This document shows positions 1 to 11,314 of a DNA stretch of 64,000 nucleotides, piece by piece. Below the pieces are notes generated by a model. It ran no database searches, was not told the origin of the DNA, and was given only the letters and a program-made list of their open reading frames with translations. Location: contig MU001494.1 of NCBI GenBank assembly GCA_010093485.1, forward strand, positions 1,953,937-2,017,936, given 5' to 3'. The stretch's first letter is position 1; each line of letters opens with the position of its first letter. This DNA comes from Karstenula rhodostoma CBS 690.94. Taxonomy: Eukaryota > Ascomycota > Dothideomycetes > Pleosporales > Didymosphaeriaceae. The translations under genes and the position numbers were made by a program.

Positions 1-944
1 CATGCGTCAAAATTGTTCGCCAGCACTACCAAGACTCCTGCAAACCGAGAAACTCTTACCCGTGTACACATGTATCGTCCTGGGGTACAGACGTGAGATT
101 CAAAGAGTTGAGGGTATCGAGTTGGACAATGGTCCGTGCGCAGTGGCTGACACGTGCGGCTTCTTCGCTCTTATCTTCGTACATGCTCCTCTTTTAGCTT
201 TGTTCAAAACAAGCGCTTCGATTCTACACTCCCGTGGCCAGGTGTAAAGATGGAAAATCTTCCTTTGCTCCCCTCGCGTTCGCTTTCGATGCCGCGGTAT
301 TTGCTGTTTGGCGGAGGTCACTCGACGTTCAGCTGAAGATGATAGATAGGATGTCGCTTGCTCGTGCGAGTGCAACAAGTCAGTCTTCATCGATGCTAGG
401 ATGCTTCGGAGGAATCGTACGGCCTCGAGATCAAACTTTGCATCGAGACTGCAACATCGATGCACGCGCCACTGCCAACAAGAGCTGACTCGGGTTCCAA
501 GCTCGAGAAACCGGCAGTGTAGCGGCGCGGCGACATCTAGGTCAATCGTCTGAATAGCCGACCATTGGAAGAGCGCATCAGGGGCCGTTTATTGTCCTGT
601 GTCCTTCCACCATGGGGTCTCCATAGCACGTTATACGGCGCGGTAATATGTGGGATTCCTTTGGGTCTTCTGGGCGCCTTCTGGGCATGTCGCTGGGCAT
701 CTTCGACAATCATCCTCATCTTAAGAATGTTTCGTCGCGAGAAACATCACCTTCCTAATTGGCTGTTGCGTGCCACGGAGAGCCGATGATGCAAGGCTGG
801 GCGCAACTTGCAGCATCCATAATCCATGTTGTCGGGATTCATACCCCAGCAATTAACTTTTATAAATGAAAAACGATAAGAGATGGGTGTTGGGAGCATA
901 CTGTTCAGGCGCTTCCGATCTCCAGCCCGACGCTTGCAACGACC
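1..944. other. no gene seen; left edge and permease promoter
   Basis: Only short overlapping reading frames on both strands, none resembling a known family or showing a convincing splice structure. The last 90 bases are the promoter and 5' leader of the permease gene. Anything truncated at the left edge could not be recognised. Confidence 0.5.
861..867 (+). promoter_or_regulatory. TATA-like box of the permease gene
   Basis: TATAAAT about 80 bp upstream of the ATG at 945, a normal distance for a fungal core promoter. Motif match only. Confidence 0.4.
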
Positions 945-2854
945 ATGGCGGCTCAGCTGAAGCGCATACTACAGCTCAACAGCTCGGGTGCAGACGTCGA
1001 CGCTGAAGTCGTGAAGGAGAAGAACGCGCAGATTGGTGATGATTTTTCGGTCGAAGGTGTCACTGTATACCAAGATGCGAACGGGGCCCCTGTGGAACAG
1101 ATCAGTCCCTTGGGCTACCACGTTGGCTGGTATGGCATCTTGTTCTTGAACGTCAGCCAGATGGTCGGTACGGGAGTGTTCAGTACTCGTAAGTTCTCTT
1201 TCCCAGTATGCTTTCCGATGATACTGACGATCATACAGCTGGAAGTATCCTGCGCTCCTTGGACTCTGTCGGTATGTCGATGATGTACTGGTTTTTCGGA
1301 GCTATTATCGCAGCGGGTATTTACTTCATCCATCCAAACTGACTTGCGAATGCTAACGTGCATGCAGCTGCGTTGGCTGTCTTTTTTGAATACGCCTCTC
1401 TGTTTCCACACCGCTCCGGCGGCCAAGTCGTCTATTTGGAACAGGCCTTCCCCAAGCCCGCCTTTCTGTTCGCCACGATGTACGCCTTTATCACGGTCGC
1501 CTTCTCGTTCTCGCTCGATATATCTACCGCGCCGCGGGTTATCAAGCTGGCGAATGGGCTAACAAGGGCCTTGCTCTCGCTGCATACACGTTATTGGCCT
1601 TTTTCTGTTTGATCTCGAATAAGTGGTCGCTGCGCCTGATGAACCTGATCTCTGCGGTCAAACTGATCATTCTTGTCTTTATCGCGATCACCGGGTTCGT
1701 TGTTCTCGGAGGTGGCACGCACATCAAGGATCCGCACGCAAACTTCCGGAACAGCTTTGATGGGATTACAAACAATGCAAACGACATCGTCAGCGCTCTT
1801 GTGAACATCAACTTTGCATACACAGGATACTCCAATGCCTTCAATGTTGTGGCTGAAATCAAGGTACTTTTCTCGTTCGGCCGGACTGCACTTGACTCTA
1901 ACAGTGGCATAGAATCCGATGCACACTCTCAAACGAGTAGCTCCCCTTTCGCTCATTATCGTGTCGATTTTGTACATCCTCGCGAACGTTGCGTATTTCG
2001 CCGCCGTGCCTGCTGCAGAGATCCGCGAGTCTGGCGAATTGGCAGCCGCCATGTTCTTCGAGGCAGTCTTCGGTACGAAGGCCGCAAAAGGCCTTCCTGC
2101 ACTGATCGCCGTCAGTGCTGCAGGCAACATAATGGCAGTCATCATCGGTCACAGCCGCATGATGCGGGAGTGTGCGCGACAAGGTCTTGTACCCTGGCCG
2201 CATGTGTGGGCGAGTACCCGACCATTCGGCACACCGTTCGCACCCACACTGCTGATGTGGTCGCTAACCGTAATTGTCATCCTTGCCCTGCCGTTCGGAG
2301 ACGCGTTCAACTTCCTCGTGGATCTTCGAAGCTATCCCGACAGTGTGTTCTTATTCCTAATGGTGGTGGGCATCTACTTCATTAGACACCGCCGAAAGAA
2401 GGAGGGTCTCCCACCAGCTGCGTTCCGATCCTGGCACATCGCCAACATCATCTCGGCTGCTGTGTGCTTATTCATCCTCGTTATGCCGTGGTACCCTCCG
2501 GACGAAAACGACTACTCTTTTTGGTATGCAACATATTGTGTTGTTGGTATAGGATTGCTCGTCGGTTGCGCCCTTTACTACTTTGTATGGATTAAGTGGC
2601 TACCAAAGTTGAAGCACTATTCCATCAGAACCGAGACGGTAATTTCAGACCAGGACGGCAGTGTATCGCATCGGCTCAGAAAGGTACCTAACACAGAGGT
2701 CGAAGAATGGGACCGAACCCACGACGAGGCAGGCAATGTGTTATTCGTGGCGGGTGGTGCGAGGAGCGTGGATGGCAATCAACACTTGTTGAGGAGAGTC
2801 AGAGTCACCGATAGAGAGGCCGCTGATGATGTTGTGCTCGATACCAAGGTGTAG
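945..2854 (+). CDS. high-affinity methionine permease-like amino-acid transporter (LAT/APC family), internal frameshift
   Basis: Plasma-membrane amino-acid permease resembling fungal MUP1/MUP3-type transporters. Exons by splice phase: 945-1188, 1239-1316, 1368-1863, 1913-2854, with introns of 49-51 bp. The first transmembrane segment carries the family signature GTGVFSTPGSILRSL (made by joining exons 1 and 2), followed by a series of hydrophobic helices and a charged cytoplasmic tail. Oddity: within exon 3 the frame shifts at about 1510-1513. Upstream reads ...AFITVAFSFS and downstream reads ARYIYRAAGYQAGEW. The family normally has a short stretch like SSNAIV between these parts, so about 19-22 bases seem to be missing. 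No intron-like motif explains it. The allele is either broken or the sequence has an error here. Family assignment is strong; the exact substrate is inferred. Confidence 0.8.
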
Positions 2855-3511
2855 GGTATGATGGCCTGCGTTGGATTTTCCTGCAACTCTCCCGTCCCTT
2901 GACCGTAGCATCTCAGCGGAAGACTCTTCCGATCCCAAGTAGCCCTGGGTTACACCATATCAATTTAATCAACACAGTTCGCCAGCTCGAACTGCCGCTC
3001 TTATTGAACACCAGGGTGGCTGAAGAACCTCGTTCCGCTTGATATTCGACCCGATTTCATTCCTCTTACCGATGACCAGCCTCATCCTTGTGTTTATTCT
3101 ACCAACACTTGCATGTGAAAGTCTCCATCGCAGCACAGTTGCCAGCGGAACGACCTGAAACATATTATTGGTCGAGTCGCCAAGATGTGCGCTTTCTCAC
3201 GCGGGGCCATGGTGCAGTCAGCCTGCTTTATGGTAGCGCGCCAACCAGAGATTTGGATGACTGGACCCTGATACGCGTGGTGCACGATGGCACGCGGGAC
3301 GATCACTGGGCCCAGACTCAATGACGTAGGGGGGTGCAGCGCATCGTCACTAGCCGCTTTTGCGTCACTGCTATCGGCCTGCCCTTACATGACCTTTATA
3401 TCATCCTCCTGGAAATCTTGCATACTCACTTCTATATTTACGAATACAACCATCACATCTCTTCTCATAACACAAACGTCGTCCAGAAACAGCACAATCA
3501 CGACCACCAAC
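2855..3511. other. intergenic, no gene seen
   Basis: Holds the permease 3' region and the promoter/leader of the next gene. The bases just before the ATG at 3512 are rich in CAACCA-type leader sequence. No repeat or RNA gene recognised. Confidence 0.5.
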
Positions 3512-4038
3512 ATGTCGGACCAGAACAACAACCAAACGCAGAAGAGCTACAAGCAGCAGGCAGGCGAGCTCTACAACCGCCAGTACGAGTCGTGGATGCC
3601 CTGGATAGAAGACAAGTACCTCAGCTGGTTCACAAAAGACAACAAGGCGTCGTACGCGACAAAACGTGCGTCTTACCTCCCCCACCCCTTCATACGCACG
3701 TGCTAACGTTCCCCACAGAGGAGCTCGACAAGACCAAGATCACGGGCAACGAACAGGTCGACACGCTCCAAGACGGCGTCAACAACCTCGTCGGCGGACA
3801 GTTCGGCAAGGGCGGGCTTGCACAGCCGGTCGGCGATGCGTTTTCCAAAGAGGGCGTCAACCGTATGGAGAGGGGCGGCAAGGACGAGAACGGCAGCTAT
3901 GGCGGTCCGCTCGGGGGTTATGGACAGGGTGCTGCTGATGGGGTAAAGGGCGCGGGTGAGGGGATCGCGGGAGGCGTGACGGGGGGTGTGAAGAGCGTGG
4001 GTGGGTTGCTTGGAGGTGGGAAGGGGGAGTCGAAGTAA
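3512..4038 (+). CDS. small hydrophilic glycine-rich conserved fungal protein
   Basis: Two exons, 3512-3665 and 3719-4038; the 53-bp intron has GTGCGT at its donor, TGCTAAC at 3701-3707 and a CACAG acceptor. The joined product is 157 aa. The N-terminal part is Gln/Asn/Tyr-rich (YNRQYESWMPWIEDKYLSWF). The middle is charged (DKTKITGNEQVDTLQDGVN). The C-terminal third is Gly/Val/Lys-rich with repeated GG(V/L) steps. There is no signal peptide and no membrane helix. It looks like a conserved, low-complexity fungal protein family of unknown function, with a composition reminiscent of LEA or stress hydrophilins. That functional idea is inference only. Confidence 0.7.
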
Positions 4039-4468
4039 GTGGTTGAGGGGCTTGCGAAGGGTTGCTGTTCCGAGAGGGGTTTTGGATATACATGATACCA
4101 GTTTACGACTTTTTCTTTTCTTCGGATTGGATTGGTTTCTAGGAATATAATGCGCGAATGGAATGAGAAGTACTTGATCACGCACATGATGCAGAGTGCA
4201 TGTTCTCGAGTGCGTTCTTGAGTGAGACAGGTTGGCCGGGCTTACTGTAGCACAGTTGAGCTTCAATCCTTCTTAGTCAATACTTTGCAGGGACAGCGGG
4301 TTTTGTTGCAGAGCCCAGTACTTGTCCAAGATAATACTTGGGAATTCTGGAGATGCTACAGCAATGCAGCGAACTCTCGCCACGGCACCAGCCTACGATT
4401 GGCTGCTCCAGGTGCCTCGGATGACGCACTCCAACACCGTGTTCTGACGCAGCTCACCGCGCCCCGCC
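4039..4468. other. intergenic, no gene seen
   Basis: 3' region of the glycine-rich gene and the region upstream of the dioxygenase remnant. Nothing else recognised. Confidence 0.45.
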
Positions 4469-5208
4469 ATGCCCACCACCATGGAATCGGCAAATGTGCT
4501 TGTGTCTGACGATGCTGATAAGCTGATACGCTACTTTACGACGCGCTGAAGCTCTTGATCCTCTTACTGACGTTCCCCCACTGACTGCCAGCTCCAGCTT
4601 ACCCCTCGCAACAACAACAGACACTCGACGCAGCCGCCACGGCACAAAACGACACCGTCCCAGACGGTGCAGCGCATAAATCCAATCCACACTTCACGCA
4701 AGCCGTCATCGCGCGATCGGTCCCAGAGCCACCCCGCGCGTGCGCCAGCTCACCACGGGCCTGATCCAGCACCTGCACGACTATGCGCGCGTGAACGAGC
4801 TCACGGGGGACGAGTAGACGGCCGCCCCTCGAGCTCGTAGGCCAGTGCCCGCACCCTCCTACACGGCGTTGACTTCCGCAGCTCAACGAAGCCGGCCGCT
4901 TGTTTGACGATCGCCGCGACGAAGGCCAGCTTCTCTGTGACATCTTCGGCCTCGAGTCGCTCGTCGACGACGTCACCTATAAGCAAGCCCCCCTCCGACG
5001 CCGCCACGAGTCCACCGCGACTGCGATCCTGGCGCCCTTCTGGATCGTATCCGGCATCGACGGCACGGGGCACATAACGTACATGCACGGCACCGTCACG
5101 GACTTTCGCACAGGCAAGCCTGTCGCTGTGGTTGCGGTTAAGGAGAGCTTGATCGTGGACTTCAAGCCGTGCGACGGTGACCCAAAGCCGAACTTGACTG
5201 CGATATGA
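4469..5208 (+). pseudogene. decayed intradiol ring-cleavage (catechol/hydroxyquinol) dioxygenase
   Basis: Fragments of an intradiol dioxygenase occur in order but in different frames. A possible first exon starts at 4469. Around 4690-4815 the N-terminal dioxygenase domain is visible (ATPRVRQLTTGLIQHLHDYA, then RVNELTGDE), but a frameshift precedes it and a TAG at 4816 sits where this family usually has Trp. From 4900 the next segment reads EGQLLCDIFGLESLVDDVTY, then ILAPFW and YMHGTVTDFRTGKP. The protein stops at 5208, before the part of the fold that supplies the Tyr/Tyr/His/His iron ligands. Intact relatives are about 300 aa and open catechol-type rings. The combination of frameshift, nonsense codon and lost catalytic half makes it non-functional. 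It sits just upstream of the decarboxylase gene. Confidence 0.75.
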
Positions 5209-5785
5209 CTTCAAGATGGCGACGTCTGAGGATGTGAAGAAACACTCTGTTGCGTGCGCGACTGTCTGTCTAGGCTCTACACAATATCAAGCTACAGATC
5301 AAGCTTCTCTGAATGAACACGACACAAATATGCTTATAGAGGAAAAACTGCGAAATCTCCACCGGTATTCTACCTACCATGTGTAGCTGTATGCTTTATG
5401 CCCCTCGCTCTCTGTTGTGGATGCATTCCCTGCATCTGACCTTGCCCAATGGACTGAAGCTTACTCCCGATGCCGAGGGTACTGACGTATTAGGTAAAGC
5501 CTCAACAACCATCACGCCCCATGTGCTGCATCCTGCGTCCTGCATCCTGCATCCTGCGTCCTGGGCGCCTTGCTCTTTATTGCTGTCTTCAACTTGCTCA
5601 TTGTCCTGACCGACACCTCATTTCTGATTCGGTCTGCGCCAAGTCGGGCTTTCGTTCAAGGTGGCTGATTTGTGTGAATGCTTTGTTAAGTCACGGTTCG
5701 AATAGCATACGAGCGAGCTTATCAGGTCGCCTGGCGTATCTTCACATATTTCATCCATATACTCTGCTCGCAGAATACCAGCAAA
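5209..5785. other. intergenic: decarboxylase promoter region
   Basis: No gene. The long open frame that runs from 5521 into the decarboxylase is an artefact: the true first exon lies in another frame at 5786. The interval contains a 7-bp microsatellite (separate entry). Confidence 0.55.
5528..5562 (+). repeat. 7-bp microsatellite (GCRTCCT)x5
   Basis: Five consecutive heptamers, GCATCCT or GCGTCCT, about 225-260 bp upstream of the decarboxylase ATG. Confidence 0.85.
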
Positions 5786-7638
5786 ATGGCGAACAAAATC
5801 ACCCTTGGACGCTATATGTGGGAGAGGTAAGCCCACACCTCATCCCCACCCACCACCACCCTAATCCCCACACCTCTAGAATCCACCAAATCGGCATAAC
5901 CTCCATCTTCGGCGTCCCCGGTGACTTCAACCTCCAATTCCTCGACTCCATCTTTGACGTCGCCGGCCTCACATGGGTCGGCAACCAAAATGAGCTCAAC
6001 GCCGCCTACGCTGCAGACGGCTACGCCCGCGTCAAAGGGACCCCGGGCTGCCTCGTGACTACCCACGGCGTCGGTGAGCTGTCCGCCCTCAACGGTGTTG
6101 CGGGGTCGATGTCTGAGCACATCCCCATTATTCACGTTGTGGGGCAAACGACCCGTGCGATGCAGACGGGTCATTTGATGATCCACCATTCTATTGGCCA
6201 GAGGCCAGATCACCAGCAGTATAATAAGGCTAGCGTGCCGTTGAGGTTTGCGGCGGCGGAGTTGTGGGACGTGGAGACGGCGCCGGGGGAGATTGATAGG
6301 GTCGTTCGGGAGTGTGTGGTTAAAAGTGGGCCGGTGTATATTTTTCTGCCGCTGGATCTGAGCGCTGAGATGGTGGATGCGGGGTTGTTGGATAGGCCGA
6401 TTGATCTAGGGCCGAGTGTTCATGAGGGAAATCAGGGGGAGGCTGTGGAGGCTATCACGCAGGCTTTCGCGGAGGCGAAGCATCCGGTTTTGCTGGTCGA
6501 TATACTCACGAGACGTTTCGGTGCTGTTGAGCAGACGAGACAGCTGGCAAGGAAGTTGGGGGTCCCGGTTTTCGCGTCGAACATGGGGAAGGGCATTGTG
6601 GATGAGACGGAGGAGATGTACGCCGGTGTCTGGATGGGCGCAGTGTGTGGCCCGGGTGTGCTGGACGAGGTGAAGAAATCGGATCTGGTAGTGACGCTGG
6701 GGTATCTCCCTGCAGACACGAATTCCGGCGGTTTCTCACGGAAGTTGGACGAGGCGACTACAATACGGATAGACCCGCACGAAGCCATCGTCAGAGGGAA
6801 AAAGTACTCGGACATCGCAATGAAGCCTCTCCTGGAAAGCTTACTCAAAGCGCTGCCCGAGAAACCCCAACACACGATCGTGAAACCCCAGCTCCCCGCC
6901 CCACGAGTCCCAAACGACAAAGACAAAAAGAACCTCACCCAGTCCTACATCTGGGACCGCATCTCCACCTACCTCTCCGCGGGCGACATCCTCCTCGGCG
7001 AAACCGGCACCGCCAACTTCGGCATCTACGACATCGCCTTCCCGCCCTCCCTCCACTACGAAGCGCAAATCTACTACGGCAGCATCGGCTGGGCCGCCGC
7101 CGCCACCTTCGGCGCCGACATCGCGCACCGCGAGCTCCTCTCCACGTGTTCAAAGAGCAAAGGAAGAACGGTGTTGTTCACCGGCGACGGCAGCCTCGCG
7201 CTGACCATCCAGGAAATAGGCTCGATGGTGAAGCACAAGAGTACATGCGTCATCTTCGTCATCAACAACGAGGGGTATACTGTTGAGCGCATGATCTGGG
7301 GCGCAAGACAGAGCTACAACGACATCGTGCCGACGTCGTACGCGCACCTGCTGCCGCTATATAACCATCCTGACCCGGCTAACTCGTACCATCGTGTGGC
7401 CACGAAGGCGGAGTTCGACGCCGTGCTAAAGAAGCCGCAGGTAGCGAACCCGGAGCATGTGCAGTTGGTGGAGCTGGTAGTCGAGAAGCTGGATACGAGT
7501 TGGCGGCTGGGCGCGCAGTTGGCGGTGAGGGGGCAGGAGGCGAGGAAATACCTGAAGGAGGAGGGGTTCCATGATGCGTATGGGAATTGGGGGTTGAGTG
7601 AGGAGGCGATGGGGGGGACGGGGGTGAGTTGGAAGTAA
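5786..7638 (+). CDS. pyruvate decarboxylase-like thiamine-diphosphate 2-oxo-acid decarboxylase
   Basis: Decarboxylates pyruvate or a related 2-oxo acid to the aldehyde in the cytosol, using thiamine diphosphate and Mg2+. Exons 5786-5826 and 5880-7638 join (AG|A) into a 599-aa protein. This is slightly longer than the roughly 565 aa of yeast Pdc1. Visible hallmarks are GVPGDFNL (Asp29), the cofactor-activating Glu52 in NELNAAYAADGYAR, the catalytic His116-His117 pair, and the ThDP-binding GDGS at about residue 449. About 27 residues later comes NNEGYTVE, with the second catalytic Glu. The start is fixed by MANKITLGRYMWER, which continues directly into IHQIGITSIFGVPGD after splicing. The sequence after the His pair (SIGQRPDHQQ) differs from yeast Pdc1, so a substrate other than pyruvate (for example indolepyruvate or phenylpyruvate) is possible. 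Confidence 0.9.
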
Positions 7639-8619
7639 GGGGCGTGGGTGAGGGAGATGGGGTGTGGTGCAGGACCCATGGGGCGGGAAGTAGTGATCTA
7701 AAGTGCTGTAAGGAATGGGATGCGAACATGCATCATGCGCTTGGCGGTCGTCGGTGGAAACTGACTTGCCTTAGACGACACGCCGAACTGCAAAGTGACG
7801 GGATGTTTTGGGGTGAAGGTTGCGTAGAAGTCTACTCTTGGGGGCAATCCATGAAACCAGCGCCTAGGTTTCCAGTTGCCAGTCAACGTCCTCCTGCTGT
7901 CCTCCAGGTTCTTTGCACGTGCAATTATCACAGAAGACAATGCGATTTGACGAGGCGTGCTGTTAAGTAGTGGTGTCCACGCCGGCTACTGGTGTTGGCT
8001 TGGATCTGGCCAGATACCTCTGCAATACTAAAAGTTCACACTGGCCAGATACTTTCGCAATACTAAACTTTGAGATGGCGTCCACTGCACTTGCGGCACG
8101 TGTTCACTGCCAGGTGGTAGCGGAGCGTGAAGGTTGGCATAAGAGATGAGATATTACTTGCATGTCGCGCATTGCCGATGGTTGGGAACGATAACTACTT
8201 TCTATCTCCGACACTACCGTTAGTTTTGAGTGTTACACGTAAGGGTTCCAACTATAGGTGTAATCTAGCTACTTGAAGCATGGCCTTCGCTATCTAAAGT
8301 ATAGCTCTAACTATGTAAAGTATAGCGCTAGCCTTACTAATATAGGATTATAACGTTACTGAATATGGTGATCGCTCTATTTCTAGTATAGAGGACACAC
8401 TGACCACCTATGACTGGAAAACTGATTTATAAAACTATGGTTTTCTGATTGTTGACTCAAACTACAAAGTAGTGTCCCGTAAAGCGATAGACAAATATGG
8501 ACATAGACTGCTGTCCAAAAGTTTATAAAACTATACGGTAGTGCATGCTACGACTCCATCACATCAGGTCTTAGCTTCGTCACTAACTCTCCACGAAAGT
8601 TACAACCACACCCACGATT
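7639..8619. other. AT-rich intergenic block, possible decayed mobile DNA
   Basis: From about 8140 to 8540 the sequence becomes AT-rich with no coding signal. It contains repeated short phrases, such as CTAAAGTATAGC-like and TTATAAAACTAT in two places. A 35-bp tandem duplication lies at 8006-8075. This resembles old, mutated repeat DNA, but no transposase or terminal repeat can be recognised. Confidence 0.4.
8006..8075 (+). repeat. 35-bp tandem duplication
   Basis: Two adjacent 35-bp copies (8006-8040 and 8041-8075), each beginning CTGGCCAGATAC and containing GCAATACTAAA, with a few substitutions. Confidence 0.8.
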
Positions 8620-10552
8620 ATGCCTCGAGGTCGAGGGAAACAACTGGGTCAGGCTGCGGGCGCGCAGTTGCGCGCTGTGGCTTCGGAGGATGCGCGCGTC
8701 CACAAGAGAAGCGGTCTGTTGAGCGCGGGGGCGGTTCGTCGCGAGAATAAGGGAAGAGGCGGTGCTTTAAACGTGTCGGCGGCTCGTCGCGAAGACTCGT
8801 CCGGAGCAGGTCCCTCGAATCCGTCTAGAGCTGGTCCCATCACGGAGCCCCGGTACTTAAATGGAGTGAATAAAAAGAAGGATACCCGGTGTATTACAGG
8901 GCTTTCGTCGAAGAAATGATGGGCGTCGCTCATCTTGTTATCGAGTCACCTTACTCGACAAGGCATTGGACAGTCGGAGACATGCGAAAGCTTCTTTATC
9001 GCAGGATGGGAAAACTCTATGCACGGATCTTCAAAGGGGGCGTCGATTTTGCGGTACCTGGCTACACACGCCTTCTGGCACGACATGGGACACACATAAG
9101 AGAACTGTTTACAGTCCCTCTCGAACCTTTCAGAGAGGATGAAATGATGAAACATCGAAAGAGTAGCAAAACAGGCCGACTTACCGGTGATGAACGCATT
9201 GTGCAGATGTACAAAGATGATGACCCTAATGCTACTCACCCTCAACTGAAAATACTACTGAGAGAGAACATTTCGATCAAAGGAACGACCACTATACCAA
9301 AAGGCCTGGAACATATTCCCGCTCTCAAACGTATACACGCAGCAAACGCCAGCGATTTGCGTGCAATGGGCGCTCGTTGGCGTAGCGACCGAACTCCGAC
9401 TCACTACACGTACGCGAGTTCCTGGGAGGTCGAACTGCTCCAACACGCATATGACATGTATACATCAGATCCCGATGTCGGCCTTCCATATCTGGGCAGT
9501 ACAGACGAAGAGTCGGAGATAGAAACAGACGCGACCGATAGTGATCTAGAGTCAATCTCCGAGACCGACGACGATGAATCGGCTCCTGATGCTACCATAT
9601 ATTTCGGAACCATTGCTGATTGGGAGCGCGTGTGGAAACATAAGACATCGCGACGGGATGATGTGAAAAAAGTCACCTTCGGTCCGCATTTCGACATTCG
9701 CAGGTCAGTTTAGTGACATACTCCTACAGTAATACATCAACGGTGTGGATATCACATTGCCCCTACCGATACAATAGTGTCCTCACGCTGTATAACGAGG
9801 CACTGCGATTTAAACAAGACAGAAGCTTACTGGTGCATCCTAGCACGCACATTTCCGCTCTGGCATCCACGCCCAAAATCTGCGATAACCTCAGAGGCAT
9901 ATCACTTGGCGACTCCGACAGCCGCAACGGCACGTGTCTAAGAGATGATGACATTATAAAGCTTGCAAAAGCGTGCCCGCGACTTGAAGAGGCCCATTTC
10001 GATTCAGTCCCTGGCGTTACCGACAAAGCCCTCCTGGAGCTTACAAAAAATTGCCGGCGCCTCAAATCCATCAGTATCTGCGGTCACGACAGGTCCCCTG
10101 GCAATTTCAAGGGCACGTGTTTCAGAGAGCTGGCTGAGGACAAGTACCTCGCACGACGCCTGATGACCCTGTCCCTCGTCGACCAAGCCGTCGGATACAA
10201 GCACGACAGAATCAAACGACTCTCGCGGGCTCGGCCAGATCTTACCATAGAGGTCGGGCACACTGAGAGGGGTGGTTATGCGGGAGGTTCCACCACGTAC
10301 AAGAACGGCAAGATGGTTTTACCAAATTTTGGATTTGGCATGGGTGGGTTTGGTATGGCTGGGCTGGGCATGGGTGGGTATGGTGGGTTTACCCCTCCTG
10401 AATATCCGGATAGCGGTGCGGAGGGGTATGACACGGATGGAAATCTCCATACAGGAAATACGTCATCGGATTGGACGGAGGAGGAAGAGGAAGAGGAAGA
10501 GGAGGAAGAAGAGAGCGAGGACGCGCTGGAGTACGATTCGAATGCTTCATAG
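8620..10552 (+). CDS. F-box/leucine-rich-repeat-type protein with acidic C-terminus
   Basis: Three exons fit by phase: 8620-8852, 8900-9703, 9778-10552 (603 aa). The 47-bp first intron (donor GTACTT) is the least certain join. The N-terminus is basic and low-complexity (PRGRGKQLGQ). The middle contains an acidic Ser/Asp/Glu stretch. The C-terminal half has leucine-rich repeats of the F-box/AMN1 type: LRDDDIIKLAKACPRLEEAH, GVTDKALLELTKNCRRLKSI, then a GHDR motif. A Gly-Phe-Met-rich segment follows, and then a run of about a dozen glutamates encoded by GAGGAA repeats near 10480-10515. Proteins of this layout form an expanded family in some Dothideomycetes and are presumed substrate adaptors for SCF ubiquitin ligases. 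I could not point to a clear F-box helix, so that role is inferred. Confidence 0.7.
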
Positions 10553-11314
10553 ATTCGGATTTGGATACTCTTCACTCCACTTCATTTCTGGGAGCTGGAT
10601 GTTATTTTTATGCTCAGGATTTTATTTTATTGAGCGAATGTTCCTTGTTTTGCTTAATACTCGCAAGTAGAATTTCTTTAACTGGCAGCTTCGGCATACA
10701 CCTTGTCGTCCTCAACCTCAACGACACTTTCGGTTTACTGCTAGGTTTACTGTTGTTCAGATACAAGATTAGTCTTTCTTAATCGTTTTGCGAACAACCA
10801 GATGAACGAGGCAAGCTTATGTAGGATAGATTATGGAAAAGACTAAGCGTTGTACATCTGACCATATCAGGTACACACTCCATTCGTTTTTTGTTCGCAT
10901 CATATATCTCGTGTTCGCCTGCTTGACCCCTCTGCGCTCTTACCGGCATTTACTTCTTTGAGAAAATCTCGGCCTGGGACTAAACACTTTATGGTGTTCA
11001 CCATTAACTTATTTTCTCTTTTATGGTCTGGCCTCCGCTTTACGTTTCCAGGAAGAAACAAAAGACACTCGAACTTCAAGCTGCGCAATGTACAGCGCAA
11101 GGCTTAGCTTACTACATCAAAATTCAATGGAGCGTGATGTCAAATTTACCATGATAAAATACATGATAGTCTCACGGAAGTATACATCGAACTCTACTAC
11201 TCCTACATACCTAGACCGCATAGTGCATTGTCGTGTTGTAGTGCGCTGAATTCGCCGAGGGGAAGTCGCAGTTCCCTGATCTCCAGCTCCAGAGAGTGGT
11301 AGGCGTATTTTCCA
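10553..11314. other. intergenic between convergent genes, no gene seen
   Basis: The 3' regions of the LRR gene (plus strand) and the BBE oxidase (minus strand). AT-rich towards the middle. Nothing else recognised. Confidence 0.5.

Noticed and set aside
5521..5879. Extension of the decarboxylase reading frame upstream to 5521
   Set aside because: The extension reads through intron sequence. The true N-terminus (MANKITLGRYMWER) is in another frame at 5786 and matches the family start after splicing.
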